Below the pieces are notes generated by a model. The model did not search any database, was not told the DNA's origin, and saw nothing but the letters and a program-made list of their open reading frames with translations. Source: Ignavibacteriota bacterium (GTDB taxonomy: Bacteria > Bacteroidota > Ignavibacteria > UBA10030). From it: a DNA stretch of 53,629 bases. The position numbers and the translations under genes were made by a program. This document shows, piece after piece, positions 44,228 through 53,250 of this stretch. Every line of letters starts with the position of its first letter. Positions within the stretch are counted from its first letter, which is position 1. The stretch spans positions 1 to 53,629 of the forward strand of contig PMML01000026.1 in assembly GCA_003162695.1 (NCBI GenBank). Direction: 5' to 3'.

Positions 44228-45085
44228 ATGTCAAATTCATTAAAAACAGTCGTTCTGATGGCATCCTTAATGGGCCTGTTCCTCTTTCTGGGTCAGGCTC
44301 TTGGAGGTGAAAACGGCTTGATTCTGGCTTTCATGTTTTCTCTTCTTATGAACTTCGGAGCTTATTGGTTTTCCAGTAAAATTGTATTGATGAGTTACCA
44401 TGCCCGCGAGGTGACCGAAGCGGAATCTCCCCGCCTCTACGGAATCGTCCAGCGTCTCGCTGTGCAGGCGCAATTGCCGATGCCGAAGGTTTATATTCTG
44501 CCGGGCGAAACGGCGAATGCCTTTGCAACGGGAAGAAATCCGGAACATGCTGCCGTGGCTGCAACAGAAGGCATCTTGAGCATGCTCAACGACGAAGAAC
44601 TGGAAGGAGTGATCGGGCACGAACTTGCTCACGTCAAGCATAGAGATATTCTCATCTCTACGGTTGTCGCGACGCTTGCCGGAACGATTACTTTCGCCGC
44701 ACGGATGGCGATGTATGCAACAATTTTTACGGGCGGCTCCCGTGATCGCGAAAATTCGAATCCGATCGGCGGGATTGCAATGATTATTCTCGCACCGATT
44801 GCAGCGATGCTGATTCAGCTTGCGGTTTCGCGCAGCCGTGAATTTGCCGCCGATGAAGGCGGAGCGCGCATCAGCGGGCATCCGCTCGGACTGGCCAACG
44901 CATTGCGCAAACTTGAAGCCGGGGCGGTGCAAACTCCGATGGAAAATGCCGGGACGGCGACGGCTCACATGTTTATCGTTAATCCACTTTCCGGCGGAGG
45001 CATTGCCAAATTATTCTCGACGCATCCGCCTACGGATGCACGCATCGAGCGGCTGGAACAAATCGCTCTGGGTGGGGCCCGTTAG
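44228..45085 (+). CDS. htpX: Membrane zinc metalloprotease HtpX
   Basis: A 285-residue M48 protease of membrane-protein quality control. Two N-terminal helices, the zinc site HELAH at 131-135 in [13 protein letters not shown], two more helices and the third ligand Glu205 in [13 protein letters not shown]; the end [19 protein letters not shown] is characteristic. GAGG at 44218-44221 supports ATG 44228. It follows the lemA-TPM group after a terminator, so it is near but separately transcribed. Confidence 0.96.
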   Translation: MSNSLKTVVLMASLMGLFLFLGQALGGENGLILAFMFSLLMNFGAYWFSSKIVLMSYHAREVTEAESPRLYGIVQRLAVQAQLPMPKVYILPGETANAFATGRNPEHAAVAATEGILSMLNDEELEGVIGHELAHVKHRDILISTVVATLAGTITFAARMAMYATIFTGGSRDRENSNPIGGIAMIILAPIAAMLIQLAVSRSREFAADEGGARISGHPLGLANALRKLEAGAVQTPMENAGTATAHMFIVNPLSGGGIAKLFSTHPPTDARIERLEQIALGGAR

Positions 45086-45166
45086 CATGCTTCCACAACT
45101 GACGGATGAACCGTGTTTTGCGGATCACTGTTCTTTGAAAACGGATCGAAGATCTTCGATGTGACA

Positions 45167-46207
45167 ATGAAAAGACGTTTTTTGTTCAGTGCAATTGTTC
45201 TCTGCGGAGTTTTTGCTTCGGTATATGCACAACAAAAAGACACGGCTTCGGCGGTACGTCTTCTGTTCTTCGGCGATATCAATCTCGGACGAACGATCGG
45301 TCAGAAATTGCTGCAGGGAAAGACGGACTATCCGTTTGCAGAGATTCGGGATGGTTTGGCGGAAGCGGATTTTGTGTTTGCGAATCTCGAAAGCGTAATC
45401 TCGGATCAGCATGGAGAAACGCAGAGCAAAAAATCGAATATCGTCTTTTGCGCTCCGCCGATAGCGGGAGCCGTGCTGCGTGATGCGCATATTGCGATTG
45501 TGTCGACAGCGAACAACCATGCATACGATTACGGCATCAAAGGCATCGTAGAGACGGTGCACGCTTTAAACGATGCAGGCGTTCTCTTTGCTGGAACGAC
45601 TGCCGACAGCACCACGGGATTCCCTCCCGTCATTGTTGAAAAATATGGAATTCGAATCGGCTTTATAGCATATACTCAATTCGTCAATTTCCGCGGCCAT
45701 TGGCACGGTTATATTTCTCTCTACGACAGTCTTCGTGCCCGGAAGGAAATCGATTCTTTGAAACGGAAGGTTGACCTTGTTGTGGCGAGCTTTCACGGAG
45801 GGGAAGAATATAAAGATACGGCAGATGCTAAAACGATGCATCAATTGCATCAGCTTGCGGAATACGGAGCCGATATCGTTATCGGTCACCATCCGCATGT
45901 ACCGCGTGGAGTTCAAGCATATGGACGCAGCCTTATTTTTATATCGCTCGGTAATTTTGTATTTTATCAGCCGCAGCTCGTATGGACACAGCGTTCATAC
46001 GGTGTAAGCGTAGCAATTAAGAAAGAACACGGTCATTTGCAAAGTCCGGTGTTCCGGCTGCTTCCGTGTTCTGCAGGCTATCAGCCTTCTTTTATGACCA
46101 CACGCGAGGAAGAAGATTTACTGGTTCAGCATATTCAAAGTTCTTCGAATGTTACATTTGAACAAACAGAAAGAGGTTATCTTGTACAAATACCAGATCA
46201 TCATTAA
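45167..46207 (+). CDS. Second CapA-family metallophosphatase-like protein
   Basis: A 346-residue exported protein. Signal peptide MKRRFLFSAIVLCGVFASVYA, then RLLFFGDINLGRTIG, FVFANLESVISD, VSTANNHAYDYG, VVASFHGGEEY, VIGHHPHVPRG and IFISLGNFVFYQ, the complete CapA motif series. It shares the motifs with the copy at 39721 but differs strongly in between, so they are old paralogues. ATG 45167 lacks a strong ribosome site. The 3' end overlaps the BamD-like gene by 26 bases. Confidence 0.87.
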   Translation: MKRRFLFSAIVLCGVFASVYAQQKDTASAVRLLFFGDINLGRTIGQKLLQGKTDYPFAEIRDGLAEADFVFANLESVISDQHGETQSKKSNIVFCAPPIAGAVLRDAHIAIVSTANNHAYDYGIKGIVETVHALNDAGVLFAGTTADSTTGFPPVIVEKYGIRIGFIAYTQFVNFRGHWHGYISLYDSLRARKEIDSLKRKVDLVVASFHGGEEYKDTADAKTMHQLHQLAEYGADIVIGHHPHVPRGVQAYGRSLIFISLGNFVFYQPQLVWTQRSYGVSVAIKKEHGHLQSPVFRLLPCSAGYQPSFMTTREEEDLLVQHIQSSSNVTFEQTERGYLVQIPDHH

Positions 46208-47039
46208 GCGGGCTCTTGAGGGTCTCTTCGTCATTCTGCTTATAGGAGGCTTTACGGGCTGCAGCAGCGATGAGGCCGTAAAACAGCTCAGCGCGGCCCA
46301 GCAATTTGAAATCGGCATGAAAGCGTTCCGGAATGAAGATTACCTGGATGCAATCGATGCTTTCAAAGTAATTACGCTGCAATATCAAGGTTCGCGGTTC
46401 GCGGATGCTGCACAGTTTTATATGGGCGAATGTCGTTTTTTGCGTGAAGAATATGTGCTGGCGGCCTATGAATACGATCTTCTGATTAAAAATATGCCGA
46501 TGAGTAAATACGTGCTCAATGCACAGTTTCGAAAAGGGACATCCTATTATGAGTTATCCCCAAAGTCGTATCTCGACCAGGAGTATACTAAAAAAGCCAT
46601 CGATGCTTATCAGGCTTTTCTCGAATACCATCCGACCGATTCTTTAGCCGCGATTGCCGATACCCGAATCCGGGAATTGGAGCATAAATTGGCGAAGAAA
46701 GATTATGAGAACGGCGTCATTTATATGAAGATGGAGTATTATAAAGCATCGACCTATTATTTTGACCTGGTACTGGATAAATATTACGATACTGAATATG
46801 CAGAGCCGGCATTTTTTAAAAAAATTCAATCGCTCTATTTTAGAAAAAGATATCCCGACGCTGTAAAAGAACTGGATGTTTTTGTAAAAAAATACCCCAC
46901 GGGTTCTTTTATATCCGAAGTGCCGCAGCTGCGCGAAGATATAAAAGCGGGAATTCTGCTGGCAGCGGCGGAAGCCAAGAAGCTGAAAAAAGTTCTCATG
47001 AATATGCCTCTGCAGCCGGGGGGGAGCAGCAAGCAATGA
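46182..47039 (+). CDS. bamD: BamD-like outer-membrane assembly lipoprotein
   Basis: A 285-residue TPR lipoprotein. The lipobox is FTGC (LLIGGFTGCSSDE), followed by five TPR-like repeats (QFEIGMKAFRNEDYLDAIDA, AQFYMGECRFLREEYVLAAY, QFRKGTSYYELSPKSYLDQE), as in BamD. BamD is an essential part of the beta-barrel assembly machine. TTG 46182 is preferred because GAGG at 46173-46176 lies five bases before it and the lipoprotein signal then has a normal length. It starts inside the CapA-like gene and is coupled (ATGA) to the thioesterase. Confidence 0.85.
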   Translation: MYKYQIIIKRALEGLFVILLIGGFTGCSSDEAVKQLSAAQQFEIGMKAFRNEDYLDAIDAFKVITLQYQGSRFADAAQFYMGECRFLREEYVLAAYEYDLLIKNMPMSKYVLNAQFRKGTSYYELSPKSYLDQEYTKKAIDAYQAFLEYHPTDSLAAIADTRIRELEHKLAKKDYENGVIYMKMEYYKASTYYFDLVLDKYYDTEYAEPAFFKKIQSLYFRKRYPDAVKELDVFVKKYPTGSFISEVPQLREDIKAGILLAAAEAKKLKKVLMNMPLQPGGSSKQ

Positions 47040-47515
47040 ATAAGCGTAAGGTAAAACAGGTGTCTACATCTCAAGTCGAGATGACCGAACTCGTGCTTCC
47101 GAACGATACGAACCGGTTCGGGAGTCTTCTGGGCGGACGTATGATGCATTGGATCGATATCGCCGGTGCGATAGCCGCTTCCCGTCATTCCAATAAGCTG
47201 TGCGTCACCGCCTCGGTCGATGAGATTCAGTTTCATCATCCTGTGAAACAGGGAGAAATCGTGATTTTAAAAGCATCGGTCAACAGGGTGTTCAGAACAT
47301 CCCTGGAAGTCGGTGTTCGTGTTTTGAAAGAAGATTCGTTGACAGGGGACCGGAAGCATACGAATACTGCATATCTCACATATGTTGCTATCGATGAACA
47401 AGGAAAACCGGCAGAAGTTCTTCCTGTCCAGCCGGTCAGCCGCGACGAACAGCGGCGCTATGCGGATGCGGCAAAAAGACGCCGGCTTCGATTGAAACAC
47501 AGACAAAAAAAATGA
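47036..47515 (+). CDS. Acyl-CoA thioesterase (hotdog fold)
   Basis: A 159-residue hotdog thioesterase of the YciA/BACH type that hydrolyses acyl-CoA. The signature is LPNDTNRFGSLLGGRMMHWI followed by DIAGAIAASRHS; RTSLEVGVRV and the basic C-terminal tail (RRRLRLKHRQKK) are also seen. It overlaps the BamD-like gene by four bases. Substrate chain length is unknown. Confidence 0.92.
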   Translation: MNKRKVKQVSTSQVEMTELVLPNDTNRFGSLLGGRMMHWIDIAGAIAASRHSNKLCVTASVDEIQFHHPVKQGEIVILKASVNRVFRTSLEVGVRVLKEDSLTGDRKHTNTAYLTYVAIDEQGKPAEVLPVQPVSRDEQRRYADAAKRRRLRLKHRQKK

Positions 47516-49780
47516 TTGGATAGAAAGGGGAACGTCTACAATTCCGTGTTACAGCTTTGGCGGTGTCGTGTCAGTTATTTATATGTCCTCCGTTTTTTTG
47601 TTTTGCTCTTCTGGATGCTTGACGGTATAAGTTACGTCTATGCGCAAGAATCGGTCTTCGGTGAAATGCAGAAAGTGAGCATTCCGCTGCATGCGGCAAA
47701 ATGCAGGCTTCTGGATTATTCTAAGCATGAAACGACGCTCCTTTTCTGGACTCCCGGCAGTAAAATATTTTTCACTGTTTCACTCGATGAAGACTCTGCT
47801 TTGCCTCGCACCGCTTCACATATTGCGAAGACGACAATTGACGATATCATTCCGGGGACAATCGAACCTGACGGCAGCCGATGTTTGTATCTCTCATGCT
47901 TCAGCGATAAAACTATTTCTGTCCTTCTTCACTTCGACGGCGATACCGTCTCACCGTCCAAAGTTCTTCATGTGCCCTTTCCCCCTTTTCATTGCATAGA
48001 AGCGGATATCAATAACGACGGCAAACCGGATCTTCTTGTTTTCGATTCAAGAACTCCCGGCATCCAGCCGTATATCGGGGACGGCAGGGGAAATTTCAGG
48101 CCTGGAAAGACAATTGCGCCCGAAAATTCCGTGGAAACGCTTGCCTGTGCATTTTTCAATAATGACAATATTTTGGATCTGATCCTTTATGACTGGATAA
48201 AAGGGGAACTGCATGTTCTTTATGGTGTCGGCCGAGGTAGATTTATCGACCAGAGCACATTTCCGGTACAAGCGGACATTGGGGAAATAACTGTTGTTCC
48301 CGCAACGATAAATCATCCTGTGCGGCTTCTTCTCCTCCAGGCAAAAAAACCCGGTCTGCAGACATGGGAGGGGAACGATTTCGGCGATTTTAAAATGATC
48401 TGGCACATTGCCTTCGGCTCGCCGCTGCAGGAATTTTCTGCCGCAGGTCTCAGCGCCGGCGATATGCCGGAGTGTATTTTTTCGACCGACTCTTCTCTTG
48501 TGAATGTATCCGTCTATGATGATACGACAGGTTATTTGCCGGCACTTCGGTACGGGTCAGGCGCTTTCATCTCTTCCCTAATTGCCGTTCCTTCTTATCG
48601 GGGAGGGAAGGGAGATGTCATTGCGTGGGATTCCCGGCAGCAGATTCTTACTCTCCTGCTCCCCGGGGACAGGTCGTTTCCTCTGGGGGATTCGATTCTT
48701 TTCACGGCCGGAGTCTTTCCGACGGATATTATCGTTCAGAAAAATATGTCCTGTTCAGCGGGGGATATCATTGCAACGGACGAAGTAAGCAATTCTCTCG
48801 TGTGGCTGCCGGGAATGCATGGCTCCGTCCCTTCCGGAGCTGTCATGCATCCGATTTCCGATTCGCCGCATTCGATAGCCGTTCGCTCGCGGAACGATTC
48901 GGTGACCAACCTGCTTGTTTCCTATCCGGACGATCAAAAACTCGCTTATATTTCCATCGCTTTCAATGGATCGCTCAACGAAGCGGTCATTCCTTCCGAG
49001 GGAAAACCGGAATTTCTTTCGGTAAAAAATAAATCCTTGAAAAACGACAATGTCATATCGCTCAACATGCAGTCTCCCACAATAGCGGCATCGCTCAGTT
49101 TTTATGAACGGCTGGAACCGTCTGAATTCATTGAACGAACATTCCGCCTCTCTTCCCCTGCAGTATTGCTGGGAGCTGCCGTTGACGATCTTAACCGGGA
49201 TTCTATCCCCGACATCGTCTATGCATATCGTTCGACGGATACTGCTGCCGTCGAACTGGGAGTTGCATTGGGCGATTCGGCTCTGAGCATGCTTCACCGA
49301 AGTGTCGTACTGGATTTTCATCTGCCGGAAACCAATACGATCGATCTCTGGCTTGCGCATCTTTCCCGGAGTGATACGCTCGATCTTCTCTATTATGCAG
49401 GAGCGCCTTTTTACCAGCTCTGGTGTGCCCGCGGGAAAGGGGACAGTGTCTTCACGGATCCCGTCTTGATCGTTCCACACCTGATATTATCGGAACGAAG
49501 TCAGTTGAAAATTATCGATGTCGATCAGGATGGACGCGGCGATATTGTCGTTCTGTCGGAGGAAGACCATGCGGTTGTTTGGTTCCGGGCAGTCGGCGAC
49601 CGGGCATTTGACAACGGAACGAAATTATCCGATAGTTACAGGGACGGACATTTTGCAATCGGCGATATCGATGGGGACGGTATCAATGATCTGGTTCTCA
49701 CTTCGCCGCACGGCGGCTTTGTGAAGATCGTCAATGGAGCGGTATGGTTCCGGCATCAAAAGGCCGCAGAAAAAAAATGA
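47516..49780 (+). CDS. Exported FG-GAP/VCBS repeat protein (up to 754 aa)
   Basis: An exported beta-propeller-like protein. A hydrophobic N-terminus (YVLRFFVLLFWMLDGISYVYA) resembles a signal peptide. Later come calcium-binding FG-GAP/VCBS motifs: ADINNDGKPDLLVF, DDLNRDSIPDIVYAY, DVDQDGRGDIVVLSEED and GDIDGDGINDLVLTSP, each with the D-x-(D/N)-x-D-G pattern or a variant. No sorting domain is visible at the end. The start is uncertain: TTG 47516 has no ribosome site, and GTG 47546 is an alternative. Likely a surface or periplasmic binding protein of unknown ligand. Confidence 0.8.
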   Translation: MDRKGNVYNSVLQLWRCRVSYLYVLRFFVLLFWMLDGISYVYAQESVFGEMQKVSIPLHAAKCRLLDYSKHETTLLFWTPGSKIFFTVSLDEDSALPRTASHIAKTTIDDIIPGTIEPDGSRCLYLSCFSDKTISVLLHFDGDTVSPSKVLHVPFPPFHCIEADINNDGKPDLLVFDSRTPGIQPYIGDGRGNFRPGKTIAPENSVETLACAFFNNDNILDLILYDWIKGELHVLYGVGRGRFIDQSTFPVQADIGEITVVPATINHPVRLLLLQAKKPGLQTWEGNDFGDFKMIWHIAFGSPLQEFSAAGLSAGDMPECIFSTDSSLVNVSVYDDTTGYLPALRYGSGAFISSLIAVPSYRGGKGDVIAWDSRQQILTLLLPGDRSFPLGDSILFTAGVFPTDIIVQKNMSCSAGDIIATDEVSNSLVWLPGMHGSVPSGAVMHPISDSPHSIAVRSRNDSVTNLLVSYPDDQKLAYISIAFNGSLNEAVIPSEGKPEFLSVKNKSLKNDNVISLNMQSPTIAASLSFYERLEPSEFIERTFRLSSPAVLLGAAVDDLNRDSIPDIVYAYRSTDTAAVELGVALGDSALSMLHRSVVLDFHLPETNTIDLWLAHLSRSDTLDLLYYAGAPFYQLWCARGKGDSVFTDPVLIVPHLILSERSQLKIIDVDQDGRGDIVVLSEEDHAVVWFRAVGDRAFDNGTKLSDSYRDGHFAIGDIDGDGINDLVLTSPHGGFVKIVNGAVWFRHQKAAEKK

Positions 49781-49855
49781 ACGCGCATGGTGTCACTTAC
49801 GCGGAGAGTTATTCCGCCGGATTTTGTATGTGAAAAATCGGTCAATGATAAAAGC

Positions 49856-50491
49856 ATGGCAATAATGACAGGTACGATCATCCTCAGCGCTCAGTCGCTT
49901 GGAAAAAAATTCAATCGCAGAACTATCCTCGACAATATATCGTTTTATCTGTCGGCCCCTTCTTCTCTGGCGCTGACAGGCAAGAACGGATCGGGTAAAT
50001 CGACTCTCTGCAAAATGATTGCGGGGATTCTGGAGCCATCGGCCGGCTCCGTTTCGATTCGGTGGGAAGGGCAAATCGGTTCGGCTGCACAGTGCATCGG
50101 TCTTGTTGCGCCGTACCTGAATTTATACGACGAGTTTACGGCGGCGGAAAATATCCGCTTCCTTTCCCGGATCCGGTCTCGAATGCCGAATGAAAAAAGG
50201 TTTCGAATTCTTATGGAGCAGGTCGATCTCTGGAAGCGGCGCGACGATGAGGTCGGAACATTTTCTTCCGGAATGAAACAAAAACTGAAATATGTTTTTG
50301 CGCTTGTCCATGAGCCGCCAGTTCTCGTCCTGGATGAGCCGACCAGCAATCTCGATGACGACGGCGTCCGGTTTGTCGGGAATGTTGTCGAAGACCAAAA
50401 ACGAAACGGCTTGCTCGTTGTTGCGACGAATGATGCCGATGAATCGTCATGGTGTTCGGAACAAATCCATCTCGGGGAGCATGAGCTGTGA
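49856..50491 (+). CDS. ccmA: Heme exporter ATP-binding protein CcmA
   Basis: A 211-residue ABC ATPase of the cytochrome c maturation system that releases heme-CcmE from CcmC. Walker A GKNGSGKST is at 42-50, the signature FSSGMKQKLKYV replaces the usual LSGGQ-type motif, and Walker B is VLVLDEPTSNLD. Start 49856 (or 49865) fits the family; the frame is open upstream to 49787. Its stop overlaps the GTG of ccmB, matching the ccmA-B-C-D-E order. Confidence 0.93.
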   Translation: MAIMTGTIILSAQSLGKKFNRRTILDNISFYLSAPSSLALTGKNGSGKSTLCKMIAGILEPSAGSVSIRWEGQIGSAAQCIGLVAPYLNLYDEFTAAENIRFLSRIRSRMPNEKRFRILMEQVDLWKRRDDEVGTFSSGMKQKLKYVFALVHEPPVLVLDEPTSNLDDDGVRFVGNVVEDQKRNGLLVVATNDADESSWCSEQIHLGEHEL

Positions 50492-51159
50492 ATATGATAG
50501 TCCAAACATTCGCGATTGCCTCCAAAGACCTGCGGTCGGAACTGCGGACCCGCTATGCAGTCAATGCACTTTTGATGTTCGTGGTTACATCGGTGGCTAC
50601 GATTCTTTTCGCATTGCGGGAAGACAGAGTCAGCACGGATGTCCTGTCCGGTATGTATTGGGTCGTCGTCTTTTTCTCCGGCACGGCGGGACTGTCCAGA
50701 ATATTTGTCGGTGAAGAAGAACGGGGAACGGCATTGACGCTTCGGCTGATCGCTTCTTCATCTGCCGTGTATTTCGGCAAACTTCTCTTCAATTGTCTGC
50801 AAACAATACTCTTAGTTCTTGCGGCAACTGTTCTCTATCTCATTGCATTTCCGGAATTTGTCATTCGTTCGGCGGCGCTCTTTGCAGCAACCGTTTTTTT
50901 AGGAAGCCTGGGGTTTGCCGCCGCCGCAACGATTATTGCGGCTATCGTCGCAAAAGCGCAGGCAAAAGGAACTTTGTATACGGTGCTGTCGTTCCCAATT
51001 TTAGCCCCGCTGCTCCTGACAGTGATTCAAACGACCGCAATGGCGCTCGACGGAGCGGAGTTCTCGGCTGCTCTCGGTCAGTTTCAAATTTTATTCGGAT
51101 ATATATGTGCGGTCGTGGGTCTTTCCTTTATTCTGTTCGATTATATCTGGAAGGATTAG
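50488..51159 (+). CDS. ccmB: Heme exporter membrane protein CcmB
   Basis: A 223-residue polytopic protein with about six membrane helices. The N-terminal part (FAIASKDLRSELRTRYA) and FFSGTAGLSRIFVGEEERGT, with the conserved cytoplasmic loop, match CcmB. It forms the membrane part of the CcmAB exporter. GTG 50488 overlaps the ccmA stop (GTGA), and GGAG nine bases upstream supports it; ATG 50494 is possible. Confidence 0.93.
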   Translation: MNMIVQTFAIASKDLRSELRTRYAVNALLMFVVTSVATILFALREDRVSTDVLSGMYWVVVFFSGTAGLSRIFVGEEERGTALTLRLIASSSAVYFGKLLFNCLQTILLVLAATVLYLIAFPEFVIRSAALFAATVFLGSLGFAAAATIIAAIVAKAQAKGTLYTVLSFPILAPLLLTVIQTTAMALDGAEFSAALGQFQILFGYICAVVGLSFILFDYIWKD

Positions 51160-51160
51160 C

Positions 51161-51868
51161 GTGAAAATTGTCAAACTTCTATCGATTGTTCTGATTTCTT
51201 TTGTTCTCTGTGCGGGAATTGCAGTACCTATGGTTCCGCAGCCGCACGGATTTTTTCAATTTCCTATTATTCCGGGACTTGAAAATAAAGCGCGCAATAT
51301 TTTTTTTCATGTTCCCCTTGCGTGGACAGCGGTGCTGGCTTTCTTAGTTGCGCTGTGGCATGGATTCCGGTACCTCCGGACACAGGATATTATGCACGAT
51401 CATCAATCGGTTGCCTCGGCCGGCCTCGGCCTGATGTTTTGCCTGCTGGCCACAATAACCGGTTCCATCTGGGCTAAATTTAATTGGGGATCGTTCTGGA
51501 ATTGGGATCCGCGAGAAACGTCGATCTTTATTCTTCTTCTGATCTATGGCGCATATTTTGCGCTCCGTTCGGCTCTGGCTTCGGAAGAAATTCGCGCACG
51601 GCTTTCCGCCGTTTACAGTATGATTGCAGGAGTAACGGCTCCGTTTTTTGTCTTCGTTATGCCGCGCCTCTTTGCCGGATTGCATCCCGGCGCCCGCGGG
51701 GATGAAGCCGGTTCCACTCCGGTTGCACAGCTTCATATGACCGGTCCGATGCGCATCGTCTTTTTTTCCGGATTGCTTGGATTTTCCCTGCTCTTCTTTT
51801 GGCTCCTGAATCTCCGCGTGCGCGTTGCACGCTTGGAGGAACAGCATTCGATCAATCTTCAACCATGA
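51161..51868 (+). CDS. ccmC: Cytochrome c maturation protein CcmC
   Basis: A 235-residue six-helix protein that loads heme onto CcmE. The tryptophan-rich WWD motif appears as WGSFWNWDPRETS. The conserved heme-ligating histidines are candidates in FFHVPLAW and in the QLHMTGPM segment. GTG 51161, with AAGGA six bases upstream, starts one base after ccmB. It is the key interaction partner of CcmE. Confidence 0.94.
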   Translation: MKIVKLLSIVLISFVLCAGIAVPMVPQPHGFFQFPIIPGLENKARNIFFHVPLAWTAVLAFLVALWHGFRYLRTQDIMHDHQSVASAGLGLMFCLLATITGSIWAKFNWGSFWNWDPRETSIFILLLIYGAYFALRSALASEEIRARLSAVYSMIAGVTAPFFVFVMPRLFAGLHPGARGDEAGSTPVAQLHMTGPMRIVFFSGLLGFSLLFFWLLNLRVRVARLEEQHSINLQP

Positions 51869-51889
51869 ATTATCAACGATGAGGCTGCT

Positions 51890-52033
51890 ATGGAAGATTT
51901 TTTAAGTCAAAATCAGATGTATATCGTTCTTGTTATCACGATGATAACATGGGGGGGTATTGCATTCTATCTTTTCAAAATAGAAAGAAAGATCAAACAC
52001 CTTGAAGAACAATTAAAGAAAGAAGAACGATGA
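51890..52033 (+). CDS. ccmD: CcmD-like small membrane protein (47 aa)
   Basis: A tiny single-helix protein: MEDFLSQNQMYIVLVITMIT with the helix continuing WGGIAFYLFKIERK, then a charged cytoplasmic tail KIKHLEEQLKKEER. GAGG at 51881-51884 lies five bases before ATG 51890, and its stop overlaps the ccmE start as ATGA. Position between ccmC and ccmE, one helix and a basic/acidic tail are the marks of CcmD, which helps release heme-CcmE from CcmABC. Confidence 0.85.
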   Translation: MEDFLSQNQMYIVLVITMITWGGIAFYLFKIERKIKHLEEQLKKEER

Positions 52034-52419
52034 AGTTAAAAATTATTATCGGAGGAGTTGTCGTTGTCGTTGGTATTGCACTTGCAGCAGTGAATTTTAT
52101 GAACTCGACAGTCGAATACGGAACATTCATGCGGGCAAAGGAGACCGGGAAACGGATGCAAGTAAAGGGAGAATGGGTGAAGGAAAAGGGATTCTCGTTC
52201 GATATGCAAAATGTGAGATGTACCTTTTATATGAAAGACGATAACGGAGATGTGGAGCGCGTTATGCTCGACGGCGCGAAACCGAACAACTTCGATATTG
52301 CTCCGAGCATCGTTGCAAAGGGCATGTATATGGAAGATCATTTCCACGCCACGGAAATATTAACCAAGTGCCCGTCAAAATATCAAGATACGCCAGTGAA
52401 GCAGTCAATTACAATGTAA
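52030..52419 (+). CDS. ccmE: Heme chaperone CcmE, Cys-type
   Basis: A 129-residue periplasmic heme chaperone tethered by an N-terminal helix (KIIIGGVVVVVGIALAAV). The OB fold follows (QVKGEWVKEKGFSF, VRCTFYMKDDNG, IVAKGMYMEDHFHATEIL). Where the enterobacterial protein has the heme-binding HxxxY, this one reads CPSKY, with Cys114 and Tyr118, the C-x3-Y variant known from some archaea and sulfate reducers. No ccmF follows within the window. Confidence 0.92.
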   Translation: MKLKIIIGGVVVVVGIALAAVNFMNSTVEYGTFMRAKETGKRMQVKGEWVKEKGFSFDMQNVRCTFYMKDDNGDVERVMLDGAKPNNFDIAPSIVAKGMYMEDHFHATEILTKCPSKYQDTPVKQSITM

Positions 52420-52435
52420 CGGCATTGTAAAACCA

Positions 52436-52515
52436 CCGGGGAATAATGCTTCGTCTCGAATTGTGCATTTTCATAATCAATTCGAAATAAGCTGCCAGGC
52501 TGCATTATTTGCCGG
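52436..52515. repeat. Nested inverted repeat between ccmE and bshB1
   Basis: The outer arms CCGGGGAATAATGC (52436-52449) and GCATTATTTGCCGG (52502-52515) pair except at two positions. Inside them TCGAATTG (52456-52463) and CAATTCGA (52478-52485) pair perfectly around a 14-nt loop. It lies between convergent genes and could form an 80-base hairpin. Confidence 0.7.
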
Positions 52516-52521
52516 GATGTT

Positions 52522-53250
52522 CTATCCTTGAATGATCGTAAAATCGAAAGGGTTTTGAATTCCCAAAGAAAAAGGGGAAATAAACGGCTCGCCGTATTTG
52601 ACGCCTATCTTAGATCCGAAGTACCTGCAGCGGGTTGCGATGACTTCTAAGAAATCCGGACGTGTAAGTTTCGTCTCCGGTTCCTTGCTTTGCGGGTTGT
52701 GAAATTGCGAGGTATGCGCGCGGACGGATTCCATCTTGGTTTCAAACGTATCGGTTATGTCCACGATGAAGCTCGGTTCGAATTCGTGCCATTGAATGAA
52801 TTCAAAATAATGATGCGGACGGTGCCGCTTTTGTTCCGTGCCGGCGAGAGTGGTTTTTAATTTTGCCAGTCCGCTGTAATACCAGGCTTCTTTGCAGATC
52901 TCATGCGTGTGAACATGATCCGGATGCCGTTCGATGGAATAGGGTATGAGCAATATGGAAGGCCTGAATTCCCTGATAAGTGAAACGACCTTTAGAAGAT
53001 TCTTCCGGCTCAATTCGATGTTCCCGTCCGGTATGCTCAAATTACGCCGATCGACAACGCCGAGAATCTCCGCTGCTTTGGCCGCTTCTTCTGCACGGAT
53101 CTCCTTTGTGCCGCGTGTTCCGAGTTCGCCCCGTGTAAGGTCGCAAAGGGCTACTTTAGAACCTTGCTGCACGAGTTTCGCGATTGTGCCTCCGCATGCC
53201 AGCTCCAGATCGTCCGGATGCGCTCCGATTGCCAAAACATCTGCCTGCAT
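52522..53250 (-). CDS. bshB1: Bacillithiol biosynthesis deacetylase BshB1
   Basis: A 242-residue zinc deacetylase of the LmbE/PIG-L family that removes acetate from N-acetylglucosaminyl malate in bacillithiol synthesis. The metal site is AHPDD (10-14) and HPDHVHTHE (from 109), and LTRGELGTRGTKEIR and PYSIERHPDH are typical of BshB1. GGAG five bases before ATG 53250 sets the start. Its presence suggests the organism uses bacillithiol as low-molecular-weight thiol, relevant to the peroxiredoxins in the window. It is convergent to ccmE. Confidence 0.92.
   Translation of the reverse strand: MQADVLAIGAHPDDLELACGGTIAKLVQQGSKVALCDLTRGELGTRGTKEIRAEEAAKAAEILGVVDRRNLSIPDGNIELSRKNLLKVVSLIREFRPSILLIPYSIERHPDHVHTHEICKEAWYYSGLAKLKTTLAGTEQKRHRPHHYFEFIQWHEFEPSFIVDITDTFETKMESVRAHTSQFHNPQSKEPETKLTRPDFLEVIATRCRYFGSKIGVKYGEPFISPFSLGIQNPFDFTIIQG

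Noticed and set aside
43158-44264. 368-codon minus-strand frame opposite the nitrilase gene
   Set aside because: The plus strand carries an intact catalytic triad and family motifs; the antisense frame spans a terminator and two genes.
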